Shown: piece by piece, positions 1 to 6,229 of the stretch
Position numbering within the stretch: the first letter of the stretch is position 1
Layout of the letters: every line of letters begins with the position of its first letter
DNA from: an uncultured Sphingosinicella sp.
Lineage (GTDB): Bacteria > Pseudomonadota > Alphaproteobacteria > Sphingomonadales > Sphingomonadaceae
DNA length: 10,149 nt
Direction: 5' to 3'
Assembly (NCBI GenBank): GCA_946886275.1
Contig: CAMPIH010000083.1
Coordinates: 1-10,149, forward strand
Translations under genes and position numbers: made by a program
The notes under the pieces: generated by a model
Database searches by the model: none
What the model was told of the DNA's origin: nothing
What the model saw: only the letters and a program-made list of their open reading frames with translations

Positions 1-16
1 CTTTATCGTGGCCGGG

Positions 17-556
17 ATGACCAGGCTCGTCACTTCCCGGCTCATTCTCCGGCGCGCCCGCCTCGAGGACGTGGACGACATGAACCGCGTCTTCGGCAAC
101 GATGAAGCGATGACCTATTGGTCGACCGGCCCCCATCGCAGCCGGGCCGAGACGGAGGAGTGGCTGCGCTCGATGATCCAGGCCGATCCGGCCGAAAGCG
201 ACGATTTCATCATCGAGCTCGAAGGCAAGGCAATCGGCAAGATGGGGGCGTGGCGCCTGCCTGAGTTCGGCTTCATCCTCGAGCCTGAATATTGGGGCCT
301 CGGCCTGGCTTCGGAGGCGCTGTCGGCATTCCTTGCTCATGCTTTCGCCCGGCCGGACGTCGAAACGCTCCGGGCCGACGTCGATCCACGCAACCTCGCC
401 TCGCTGAGCCTGCTCGAAAGGCACGGCTTCGTCCGGACCGGCTATGGGCGCAACACCTGGAACACCCATATCGGGGCGTGCGACAGCGTCTATCTGGAGC
501 TGGATCGGGGCTCGCACGAGCGACGCCGGAGTGGCGGCGAAGCGCCGCCCCTTTAG
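17..556 (+). CDS. GNAT-family N-acetyltransferase (RimJ/RimL-like)
   Basis: The protein has 179 residues if it starts at the ATG at 17. It opens with TSRLILRRARLEDVDD (about residues 6-21), the usual first strand and helix of RimJ/RimL-type acetyltransferases. The acetyl-CoA binding motif A is seen as EYWGLGLASEAL (91-102), and the last conserved helix as NLASLSLLERHGF (127-138). The family transfers acetyl from acetyl-CoA to an amine, such as a protein N-terminus or a small molecule; the substrate cannot be read here. An in-frame GTG lies at 8 and the frame stays open to the window edge, so the start is uncertain. The ATG at 17 fits the family's usual N-terminus. It converges on dnaN with a 10-bp gap and no visible terminator between them. 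The family call is firm, the function unknown. Confidence 0.88.
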   Translation: MTRLVTSRLILRRARLEDVDDMNRVFGNDEAMTYWSTGPHRSRAETEEWLRSMIQADPAESDDFIIELEGKAIGKMGAWRLPEFGFILEPEYWGLGLASEALSAFLAHAFARPDVETLRADVDPRNLASLSLLERHGFVRTGYGRNTWNTHIGACDSVYLELDRGSHERRRSGGEAPPL

Positions 557-566
557 ATCCGCTCCG

Positions 567-1676
567 TCACACCCGCATCGGCATCAGCACGTAAAGCGCC
601 GGCGCCTTGTCATTCTCCCGAAGCAAAGTCGGCGCTGCCGCGTCGGCGAGATGGACCTCGACGAGATCGCCTTCGATCTGGTTGAGGATGTCCATCAGAT
701 ATTTGGCGTTGAAGCCGATCTCGAAACCCTCATTGCCGTAATCGGCCGGCACTTCCTCGGCCGCGGTGCCGTTTTCCGGCGAGGTCACCGACAGGGTCAC
801 CCGGTCGCGGTCGAGCGCCATCTTGACGGCCCGGGTGCGCTCGCTGGCAATCGTCGAGACCCGGTCGACGCCTTCCTCGAAGGCGCGCGGATCGAGCTTG
901 AGGAGCTTGTCGTTCGCGGTCGGGATGACCCGGCTATAATCGGGGAATGTGCCGTCGATCAGCTTCGAGGTGAGGACGGCATTGCCGAGCCCGAAGCGGA
1001 TCTTGGAATCGGAGAGGGAAATCTGGACGGTGCCGTCCACTTCGTCGAGGAGCTTGCGGAGCTCGCCGACGCATTTGCGCGGGATGATCACCCCCGGCAT
1101 GCCCTGGGCGCCTTCCGGCCTCGGAACCGTCACCCGCGCAAGCCGGTGGCCGTCGGTCGCCGCCGCCTTGAGGACGGGCTGGGCCTCGTCCGAAACGTGG
1201 AGATAGATGCCGTTGAGATAATAGCGCGTCTCTTCGGTCGAGATGGCGAAGCGCGTCTTGTCGATGATCTGGCGCAACGTTCCCGCGGGAAGCTCGAACC
1301 GGGTCGGAAGCTCGCCTTCGGCGATGACCGGGAAATCGTCGCGCGGAAGGGTGGCGAGCGTGAACCGCGCTCGGCCGGCATTGACCTGCATGCGCCCTTC
1401 CGCGGCGATGAGCTCGACCTGGCTGCCTTCGTGAAGCTTGCGGACAATGTCGAAGAAGGTGTGGGCGGGAACGGTGGTCGAGCCCGACTCGGTGACATTG
1501 GCCTCGACGGTCTCGTTGATCTGAAGATCGAGGTCGGTCGCCATCAGCCGGATGCCGTCCTCGCCGGCCTCGATCAGGACGTTGGAGAGGATCGGAATCG
1601 TGTTCCTGCGTTCAACCACGGAATGGACGTGGCCAAGTCCCTTGAGGAGCGTGGCCCGTTCGATCGTCGCCTTCAT
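567..1676 (-). CDS. dnaN: DNA polymerase III beta subunit (sliding clamp)
   Basis: This is the ring-shaped clamp that holds the replicative polymerase on DNA and recruits repair and regulatory partners. The 369-residue length matches the family (E. coli 366). Recognisable segments are the start MKATIERATLLKGL, then ERRNTIPILSNVLIEAG (about 23-39), HTFFDIVRKLHEGS in the first domain, GFNAKYLMDIL in the third, and the canonical ending YVLMPMRV. The ATG at 1676 is chosen over an upstream in-frame TTG at 1688 because it gives the family N-terminus and follows a purine-rich GGGGGA Shine-Dalgarno. In many bacteria dnaN sits beside dnaA or recF. Here its neighbours are an acetyltransferase and an outer-membrane protein, so it is probably transcribed alone. 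A 17-bp palindrome lies immediately upstream of the Shine-Dalgarno. Confidence 0.98.
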   Translation of the reverse strand: MKATIERATLLKGLGHVHSVVERRNTIPILSNVLIEAGEDGIRLMATDLDLQINETVEANVTESGSTTVPAHTFFDIVRKLHEGSQVELIAAEGRMQVNAGRARFTLATLPRDDFPVIAEGELPTRFELPAGTLRQIIDKTRFAISTEETRYYLNGIYLHVSDEAQPVLKAAATDGHRLARVTVPRPEGAQGMPGVIIPRKCVGELRKLLDEVDGTVQISLSDSKIRFGLGNAVLTSKLIDGTFPDYSRVIPTANDKLLKLDPRAFEEGVDRVSTIASERTRAVKMALDRDRVTLSVTSPENGTAAEEVPADYGNEGFEIGFNAKYLMDILNQIEGDLVEVHLADAAAPTLLRENDKAPALYVLMPMRV

Positions 1677-1684
1677 GAGGTCCC

Positions 1685-1701
1685 CCAAAGTGGCACTTTG
1701 G
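1685..1701 (-). promoter_or_regulatory. 17-bp palindrome in the dnaN leader
   Basis: CCAAAGTG and CACTTTGG are perfect 8-bp inverted arms around one central base, ending 8 bases before the dnaN ATG and touching its G-rich Shine-Dalgarno. A possible -10 (TAATAC on the minus strand, 1711-1706) would start the transcript at about 1699, putting a hairpin at the very 5' end of the mRNA. It could be an operator or a 5'-stabilising or translation-controlling hairpin. There is no T-tract, so it is not a terminator. The structure is seen directly; the role is inferred. Confidence 0.5.
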
Positions 1702-1755
1702 CCGAGTATTAGAGCCGCTTGTCGGGTCCGGCTAGGGGCCAGTGGCGGGGACTCG

Positions 1756-1787
1756 AAAAAAGGGCCGGGACTGTGGCCCCGGCCCTT
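1756..1787 (-). terminator. Intrinsic terminator of the outer-membrane protein gene
   Basis: Read on the minus strand, a perfect 10-bp GC-rich stem (AAGGGCCGGG at 1760-1769 against CCCGGCCCTT at 1778-1787) with an 8-base loop is followed by a run of six T residues (the A-run at 1756-1761 on the plus strand). It lies 33 bases past the stop at 1820 and insulates the downstream dnaN gene from this transcript. Confidence 0.9.
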
Positions 1788-1819
1788 CCTTCACTCATTG
1801 CGGCACGAAGGCCAACCGC

Positions 1820-2401
1820 TCAGAAGCGGAAGCCGAAGCCCGCCACGACCTGGTGCTTGTCGAAGCCCTGCTCGTAGTTGGAGTAGCGATACTCCGTCTT
1901 GGCATAGCTGTTCGGGCCAAGCGCGAATTCGAGACCGCCGCCGACGCGGAGGCCGTCCAGATTCTCGCCCCGTTCGAAATCGGGCGCGGTCGCGAGCGTG
2001 CCGTCCTGATAGGACAGCGCCACCCGATTATTGGTGTAGCCGGCCTTGCCGTAGACCAGGACGTTGGGGTTGACGGCGGCGCCGACGCGGCCGCCGACAT
2101 AGAGGTCGCGGCCGAGCTGGGCACAGAGCTCGTCGCCGGTGACGGTGACGCTGGTGACGCATTCGTCGACGGTGGAGTCGGTGGCCTCGCCCTCGACCCC
2201 GATCACCATTCCGCCGGTCTGCAGGTCATAGCCGACTCCGGCGCCATAGGTGACTCCGTCCGAGCCCTCGTCCTCGACGTCGGTGCGGTCGTAGCCGACC
2301 ACGCCCTCGACCCGGAGGCCGGAGAAATTGCCGGCCGGCTGGGCAAGGGCCGGAGTGGCCATGGTTCCGGCCATCAGGGCCGCCAGAACTAGATTACGCA
2401 T
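1820..2401 (-). CDS. Outer-membrane beta-barrel (porin-family/OmpA-like) protein
   Basis: The precursor has 193 residues. A signal peptide covers residues 1-20 (MRNLVLAALMAGTMATPALA, cleaved before QPAG). The mature part alternates polar and aromatic residues in the manner of an eight-stranded barrel: GLRVEGVVGYDRT, GVTYGAGVGYDLQ, RDLYVGGRVGAAV, NVLVYGKAGYTNN, LRVGGGLEFALG, YAKTEYRYSNY. It ends in GFGFRF, and a C-terminal phenylalanine is the usual BAM insertion signal. Two cysteines in one predicted loop (DEC and ELC) may form a disulfide. The ATG at 2401 follows GGGAG with 8-base spacing and is preferred over an in-frame GTG-type extension to 2416. It best fits the OMP_b-brl group of small porin-like proteins; the ligand is unknown. 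It has its own terminator and is divergent from the secreted protein gene at 2555. Confidence 0.88.
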   Translation of the reverse strand: MRNLVLAALMAGTMATPALAQPAGNFSGLRVEGVVGYDRTDVEDEGSDGVTYGAGVGYDLQTGGMVIGVEGEATDSTVDECVTSVTVTGDELCAQLGRDLYVGGRVGAAVNPNVLVYGKAGYTNNRVALSYQDGTLATAPDFERGENLDGLRVGGGLEFALGPNSYAKTEYRYSNYEQGFDKHQVVAGFGFRF

Positions 2402-2427
2402 GCTTACTACTCCCATTTATCGGTGTT

Positions 2428-2453
2428 GGACCCCCTGATTTGGGTCCCTCAGG
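2428..2453. other. Two interleaved hairpins in the outer-membrane protein leader
   Basis: GGACCC (2428-2433) pairs with GGGTCC (2442-2447), while CCTGA (2434-2438) pairs with TCAGG (2449-2453). Each arm of one pair lies in the loop or flank of the other, so the two folds are either alternative or form a pseudoknot. On the minus strand this lies about 27-52 bases before the ATG at 2401. Stems are only 5-6 bp, so chance is possible. Confidence 0.3.
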
Positions 2454-2489
2454 ACGTACCCCCATCGCGCCGCGGTGAAAAAGGTTTCA

Positions 2490-2505
2490 TTAACCGTACC
2501 TAAAC
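2490..2505 (+). promoter_or_regulatory. Candidate CtrA box
   Basis: The sequence reads TTAA, seven bases, then TAAAC. The alphaproteobacterial CtrA consensus is TTAA-N7-TTAAC, so there is one mismatch. It lies in the 153-bp divergent region between the outer-membrane protein gene and the secreted protein gene, 89 bases before one start and 50 before the other, so it could serve either. It is a short motif in a single place; treat it as a candidate. Confidence 0.35.
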
Positions 2506-2554
2506 GGCATCAACTGTTGCCGGAACGCCGCAAACCGGAGACATTGGCCCGCTC

Positions 2555-3043
2555 ATGACGCCCCGCAATTTCCTGTTTCTTCTCCTTGTCTTCGCTTCAC
2601 CTGCGGCGGCTCAGCCACAGTCGCTCGGAATATTCGGGACATGGGGCGCGTTTCGCGGCGACGGCGGATGCAGAGCCGTAGCGGAGCCGGTCGAGGCGCC
2701 GCGAACGCAAGGCTGGCGCCCGTTCGTGGCCATCGGCCACTGGCCGACCCGCCGGATCAGGGGCCAGCTCCATGTCCGGCTGAGCCGGCAGAAGCGCGAC
2801 GGATCGGCGGTCTTCCTTCGGATCGACGGCAGGGTCTTCCAGCTTCGCGGCGGCGGACGCGATGCCTGGGCGCCGGACGCTTCGGCCGATGCCGAGATCC
2901 TGGCCGCGATCCGGACCGGGATCGACATGGTCGTCCAGAGCCGCGCCGTGAACGGCCGCAGGTTCAGCGAACATTATCGGCTCCGCGGCGCGGCGACGGC
3001 GATGGACGCCGCCGCGATCGCCTGCGCGCCGAGAGCGCGCTGA
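2555..3043 (+). CDS. Secreted IalB-like (invasion-associated locus B family) protein
   Basis: The precursor has 162 residues. A signal peptide (residues 1-19, ending ASPAAA before QPQS) predicts export to the periplasm. The mature part has TWGAFRGDGGCRAVAEP (about 29-45), an IalB-style opening with an early cysteine. A basic beta-rich middle follows (QLHVRLSR, VFLRIDGRVFQL), then a tail with YRLRGAATAMDAAAIAC (about 141-157). Cys39 and Cys157 are the only mature cysteines and could pair. The relatives I have in mind are small periplasmic proteins of unclear role, named after a Bartonella invasion locus; the name implies no pathogenicity here. The Shine-Dalgarno is weak (CGGAG 14 bases upstream). 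The assignment is from memory of the family pattern and is moderate. Confidence 0.62.
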   Translation: MTPRNFLFLLLVFASPAAAQPQSLGIFGTWGAFRGDGGCRAVAEPVEAPRTQGWRPFVAIGHWPTRRIRGQLHVRLSRQKRDGSAVFLRIDGRVFQLRGGGRDAWAPDASADAEILAAIRTGIDMVVQSRAVNGRRFSEHYRLRGAATAMDAAAIACAPRAR

Positions 3044-3103
3044 CGGCAAGGCTTCACACTTCCCGCCGAGCATGCTCAACACTTGCTCCGAAGGGGGAAG
3101 TGG

Positions 3104-4444
3104 ATGGCTGAGGCGCGGCGGCCGTTCTGGCGAACGCTCTATTTCCAGGTGCTCGTCGCGATCGCGCTGGGCGTCCTCATCGGATGGCTGTGGCCGCAGG
3201 CGGGGCAATCGCTCAAGCCGCTCGGGGACGGCTTCATCAAGCTGGTCAAGATGATCATCACCCCGGTCATCTTTCTCACCGTCGTTACCGGGATCGCGGG
3301 AATGGCCGATCTGAAGGCGTTCGGCCGGGTCGGGGCGAAGGCGATGGCCTATTTCCTGACCTTCTCGACGCTTGCGCTCGCCGTCGGCCTCGGCGTCGGC
3401 AACCTCGTCCGCCCGGGAGACGGGCTCAACATCGACCCTGCCACTCTCGCCTCCGGTGCGGTCGCGGATTATGTCGAGCAGGCGGAAGAGCGAAGCGTCA
3501 CCGACTTCGTTCTCCACATCATCCCCGACACGGCGATCAGCGCCTTCACTTCAGGCGAGATCCTGCAGGTGCTGTTCGTCGCCATATTGTTCGGGATCGC
3601 CCTCACGCTGATCGGCGAGCGGGGCGACCGGCTGCTCGGAAGCCTGCGGACGCTGACGGCGATCGTCTTCCGAATGGTGCACATCCTGATGTACGCCGCG
3701 CCGATCGGCGCCTTTGGAGCGATGGCCTACACGACCGGCGCCTATGGCATCGGCGCTCTTGCCAATCTCGCCGGCCTGATCGCCACCTTCTATTTCACCT
3801 CCCTGCTGTTCGTCGTCCTCGTCCTCGGGCTGGTCGCCCGGGCGGCGGGCTTCTCGCTGTTCGGCCTGGTTCGCTACATCAAGGACGAGCTGCTTCTCGT
3901 CCTCGGAACCTCGTCCTCCGAAAGCGCCATGCCGCTGCTGATGGAGAAGCTCGAACGTGCCGGTTGTCCCAAGCCGATCGTCGGCCTCGTCGTTCCGACC
4001 GGCTATTCGTTCAATCTGGACGGCACCAACATCTACATGTCGCTGGCTGCCTTGTTCATCGCTCAGGCGACCAACACGGACCTGAGCCTGGGCGACCAGC
4101 TGCTGTTGATGGCGGTGGCCATCATCTCGTCCAAAGGCGCCGCCGGGGTCACAGGCTCCGGCTTCATCGTTCTTGCCGCGACTCTCCAGGTCGTCCCTTC
4201 GGTGCCGGTCGCCGGGATGGCGCTGATCCTCGGCGTCGATCGATTCATGAGCGAATGCAGGGCGCTCACCAACTTCACCGGCAATGCCGTCGCCACCATC
4301 GTCGTCGCCCGCTGGGAAAAGGCGGTCGATCCGGCCCAGCTTCGCGCCGCCTTTGCCGGCCGTGGCGGCGATCTCACCGAGCCGGAAAGCGATCGCCTCC
4401 AGATCGAAGGAAAAAGCGACGTCCCAGCCGCGCCCGCCGCCTGA
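3104..4444 (+). CDS. Dicarboxylate/amino acid:cation symporter (DAACS family, DctA/GltP-like)
   Basis: This 446-residue inner-membrane transporter couples uptake of a C4-dicarboxylate or acidic amino acid to H+ or Na+. The family signatures are clear: GTSSSES (268-274, hairpin HP1), [14 protein letters not shown] (298-311, TM7 cation/substrate site), [13 protein letters not shown] (342-354, HP2) and [16 protein letters not shown] (379-394, TM8). The RALTN arginine favours an anionic carboxylate substrate but does not separate dicarboxylate from glutamate/aspartate. The ATG at 3104 follows a strong AAGGGGGAAG site and gives the usual N-terminus; an in-frame TTG at 3083 would add seven basic residues and is not preferred. 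It stands 60 bp after the IalB-like gene and ends 8 bp from the oppositely oriented DUF2721 gene. The acidic and Ala/Pro tail after about residue 420 is unremarkable. Confidence 0.95.
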   Translation: MAEARRPFWRTLYFQVLVAIALGVLIGWLWPQAGQSLKPLGDGFIKLVKMIITPVIFLTVVTGIAGMADLKAFGRVGAKAMAYFLTFSTLALAVGLGVGNLVRPGDGLNIDPATLASGAVADYVEQAEERSVTDFVLHIIPDTAISAFTSGEILQVLFVAILFGIALTLIGERGDRLLGSLRTLTAIVFRMVHILMYAAPIGAFGAMAYTTGAYGIGALANLAGLIATFYFTSLLFVVLVLGLVARAAGFSLFGLVRYIKDELLLVLGTSSSESAMPLLMEKLERAGCPKPIVGLVVPTGYSFNLDGTNIYMSLAALFIAQATNTDLSLGDQLLLMAVAIISSKGAAGVTGSGFIVLAATLQVVPSVPVAGMALILGVDRFMSECRALTNFTGNAVATIVVARWEKAVDPAQLRAAFAGRGGDLTEPESDRLQIEGKSDVPAAPAA

Positions 4445-4452
4445 AGCCGGTT

Positions 4453-4905
4453 CTAGGCCTCGTGCGGGCCGCTGCGCAGCCTGAGCGCCCGGACGGCGAG
4501 ATGGATCTCGTAGAGGAAGAAGCCGAGCCCGGCGGTGAGGAGGGTCATGGCGGCGATGAACAGGCCGGCGATGGTCCGCGCGAAGCCGACCTCGCCGGGC
4601 GCGGCGATGAACAGGACCGCGACGACGAGGCAGACGAAGAGCGCGCTCGCGGTGCAGCAAGTGATCGCGCGGTTGGCGGCGAGGATTCGCCGGTCGAGCA
4701 GGTGAAGCTCGGCGGCCGCCCGGCCCCGCTCCGCCTCGTCATAGCCGGCGAAGTCGACCGCCAGCGAGCGCGACCGGTCGACCGTTCGTGCCAGCCGCCC
4801 GGCGAGGACGCCGAGGATGGCGCCGATGCCCGCCAGCAGGAAAACGGGCGCGATCGCCAGCTGGATCTGGCTGGCGATGGCCGAGACGTCGGGCGACGGG
4901 TCCAT
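4453..4905 (-). CDS. DUF2721 family inner-membrane protein
   Basis: The protein has 150 residues. The N-terminal SQIQLAIAPVFLLAGIGAIL (12-31) and the following RLARTVDRSRSL (37-48) match the DUF2721 pattern I know. Three membrane segments are predicted at about 14-36, 82-102 and 110-132, with a charged cytoplasmic stretch at 37-80 rich in Arg and Glu (EAERGRAAAELHLLDRRI). Function is unknown for the family. The ATG at 4905 is chosen because upstream residues in the same frame are not family-like and no Shine-Dalgarno is present. A good -10 lies exactly six bases ahead, suggesting leaderless translation. It converges on the symporter gene with only 8 bp between stops. Confidence 0.88.
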   Translation of the reverse strand: MDPSPDVSAIASQIQLAIAPVFLLAGIGAILGVLAGRLARTVDRSRSLAVDFAGYDEAERGRAAAELHLLDRRILAANRAITCCTASALFVCLVVAVLFIAAPGEVGFARTIAGLFIAAMTLLTAGLGFFLYEIHLAVRALRLRSGPHEA

Positions 4906-4911
4906 GGCCGA

Positions 4912-4939
4912 CTTATAGGCGCCCGTATCGGCCGAACAA
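4912..4939 (-). promoter_or_regulatory. Probable leaderless promoter of the DUF2721 gene
   Basis: On the minus strand TTGTTC (4939-4934), a 16-base spacer and TATAAG (4917-4912, five of six consensus bases) are followed by six bases and then the ATG at 4905. That spacing puts +1 on the A of the start codon. No Shine-Dalgarno lies between. The -35 matches only its first three bases. Confidence 0.5.
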
Positions 4940-5066
4940 CCGAATTGCACGTCTCGCCTTGGCCTTTCCGGGGGGAGTCGAGTCGATCCCGGATGCGTCA
5001 GGCAACGGCCGTGAACTCAATGCGTTGGTTGCTCGACATGGGTGGGGCGCAATGGAGTATTGTGCC

Positions 5067-5699
5067 ATGAAAAAGCGTCTACTTGCGATGAGCGCGATCC
5101 CCGCTTTGGCCCTCGCGGTACCGGCGGTTTCGCAGATCAACGTCAATGCCGGCGGCGCGGTCGGAATCCAGCACCGGATCGCCCAGCTTCACACCAGGAT
5201 CGATGCCGGGATTCGTGCCGGAATGATCAGCCGCTCCGAGGCTCGGGCCCTTCGCGCCGAGGCGCGGCAGCTCACCCGGCTCGAGGCCCAATATAGCCGA
5301 AACGGCCTGACCCAGGCGGAACGCCGCGATCTCCAGCTTCGGCTCCGTGACCTGAGGCAGGATATTCGCCTCGCCGACGGCCGCGGCGACCGCTGGAACG
5401 ATGACGACCATTTCGGCCAGGGCGGCCCGCTCGATGCCGAGATCGGATGGCGGATCGACCAGGATTGCGACGGCCGAAGCAGCGGCATCGGTAGCCTCTT
5501 CAGCGGCATTTTCGGCGGCAATGACTGCATGAGGGTCGGCGAGCGGGTGCGCGGAAACCTGTTCGTTCTCCCGACCGAGCTTCGGACCACCTTCAGGGAC
5601 CGCAACGGGATCGTCTACCGATCGGACGGCCGCGAGCATATTTACGAGATCGACGCGCGTACCGGCACCATCGTCCGGGTCTGGGAGCGTGACGACTGA
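5067..5699 (+). CDS. Secreted protein, helical N-terminal half and RcnB-like C-terminal half; function unknown
   Basis: The precursor has 210 residues. A signal peptide covers about residues 1-22 (MKKRLLAMSAIPALALAVPAVS). Residues 35-105 form two or three amphipathic helices with a G-x-I-S / G-L-T-x-A-E-R-R pattern (GMISRSEARALRAEARQL, then GLTQAERRDLQLRLRDLR), a charged arrangement I associate with sphingomonad exported proteins. An Asp/Gly linker follows (107-121), then two cysteines (134 and 154) flanking a Gly/Ser/Phe stretch. The C-terminal unit ends YRSDGREHIYEIDARTGTIV (184-203), resembling the repeat style of RcnB-type periplasmic proteins. The similarity is by eye and no metal-binding motif stands out. 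The start follows GGAG with 9-base spacing; a longer upstream frame to 4788 runs through the DUF2721 region and is rejected. The gene call is firm, the function unknown. Confidence 0.82.
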   Translation: MKKRLLAMSAIPALALAVPAVSQINVNAGGAVGIQHRIAQLHTRIDAGIRAGMISRSEARALRAEARQLTRLEAQYSRNGLTQAERRDLQLRLRDLRQDIRLADGRGDRWNDDDHFGQGGPLDAEIGWRIDQDCDGRSSGIGSLFSGIFGGNDCMRVGERVRGNLFVLPTELRTTFRDRNGIVYRSDGREHIYEIDARTGTIVRVWERDD

Positions 5700-5712
5700 G
5701 GATCGTGAAACG

Positions 5713-5744
5713 GGTGCCGCGGCCTTTTTTCGAGCCGCGGCACC
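5713..5744 (+). terminator. Strong 11-bp hairpin with a T6 loop after the secreted protein gene
   Basis: GGTGCCGCGGC (5713-5723) and GCCGCGGCACC (5734-5744) form a perfect stem beginning 14 bases after the stop at 5699. Unusually the run of six T residues is in the 10-base loop, not after the stem, so this is not a textbook intrinsic terminator. A 3'-end-stabilising hairpin or a Hfq-accessible U-rich loop are alternatives. Confidence 0.5.
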
Positions 5745-5745
5745 T

Positions 5746-5890
5746 CGTCTATAAGACGGTGGAACCGGAACCGAAACGAGGCTAAGGCTTTTAGCCAGCC
5801 GGACGGCCGTCTTCGAACGCGGCTTCCGGGACGCTTGGGCCGTTCGGCCTGAACGTGCCTTTCCGGCAGAGACACAACGAGGGGACTTAC
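5746..5890 (+). promoter_or_regulatory. Promoter candidate and long leader of the acidic lipoprotein gene
   Basis: TATAAG (5750-5755) is a plausible -10 and sits inside a small inverted repeat, CGTCT (5746-5750) and AGACG (5754-5758), that could act as an operator. The -35 is not convincing. Transcription from here would leave about 130 untranslated bases containing further small hairpins: GGCTAA with TTAGCC at 5780-5796, and GGCC with GGCC near 5838-5849. The ribosome site GAGGGGA precedes the ATG at 5891. Confidence 0.3.
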
Positions 5891-6160
5891 ATGAAAACCA
5901 TGATCAAGATGACCGCGGTCGCCGCGGCGCTGGCACTGGCGGCCTGCACGGCCGGCGACGATACGGCAGCCGAGAATGTCGAGGAAGCGGCCGAGAACCA
6001 GGCCGAGAATCTCGAAGCCATGGCCGACAATGCGACGACCGAGGCAGCCGAGGATTCGCTCGAGAACCAGGCCGAAGCGGTCGAGGAAGCCGGCGAAGAG
6101 AAAGCCGACGCGATCGACGACGCCGACGGCAATGTCGAAAGCAACGTCAGCGGCATGTAG
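5891..6160 (+). CDS. Small, highly acidic lipoprotein
   Basis: The precursor has 89 residues. The signal peptide MKTMIKMTAVAAALALAAC ends in a lipobox (LAAC) with Cys19 as the lipidation site. There is no Asp at +2 (it is Thr), so outer-membrane sorting is likely. The mature part is almost entirely Ala, Glu, Asp and Asn in a helical rhythm with repeated units (AENVEEAAENQAENLEAMAD, then DSLENQAEAVEEAGEEKAD) and no aromatic residue or second cysteine, so it is probably one long amphipathic helix. The ATG at 5891 follows GAGGGGA; a start at 5855 would add a non-signal extension. Small lipoproteins of this kind are common in sphingomonads and uncharacterised. It has its own terminator. Confidence 0.85.
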   Translation: MKTMIKMTAVAAALALAACTAGDDTAAENVEEAAENQAENLEAMADNATTEAAEDSLENQAEAVEEAGEEKADAIDDADGNVESNVSGM

Positions 6161-6185
6161 TCTCCGGTCTCACGACCAGATTTCC

Positions 6186-6220
6186 GGAAGGGCGTCGGCA
6201 TTGCCGGCGCCCTTTCCTTT
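6186..6220 (+). terminator. Intrinsic terminator of the acidic lipoprotein gene
   Basis: A 12-bp stem, AAGGGCGTCGGC (6188-6199) with GCCGGCGCCCTT (6203-6214), has one G-T wobble and a three-base loop, and is followed by TCCTTTT. It starts about 28 bases after the stop at 6160 and separates this gene from the converging lipoprotein gene that ends at 6230. Confidence 0.85.
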
Positions 6221-6229
6221 TGCCGGGCT

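Noticed and set aside
444..1712. Long open frame on the plus strand opposite dnaN (422 codons)
   Set aside because: It is the antisense shadow of a certain gene; high GC content keeps the opposite frame free of stops. No recognisable domain and no ribosome site.
3551..4660. Minus-strand open frame opposite the symporter
   Set aside because: Low-complexity Asp/Gln/Gly/Arg translation typical of antisense in GC-rich DNA; the plus-strand symporter is unambiguous.
3184..5070. 628-codon plus-strand frame across the symporter and DUF2721 genes
   Set aside because: It is an out-of-frame shadow, rich in Arg, Pro and Gly, and passes through two well-supported genes on different strands.
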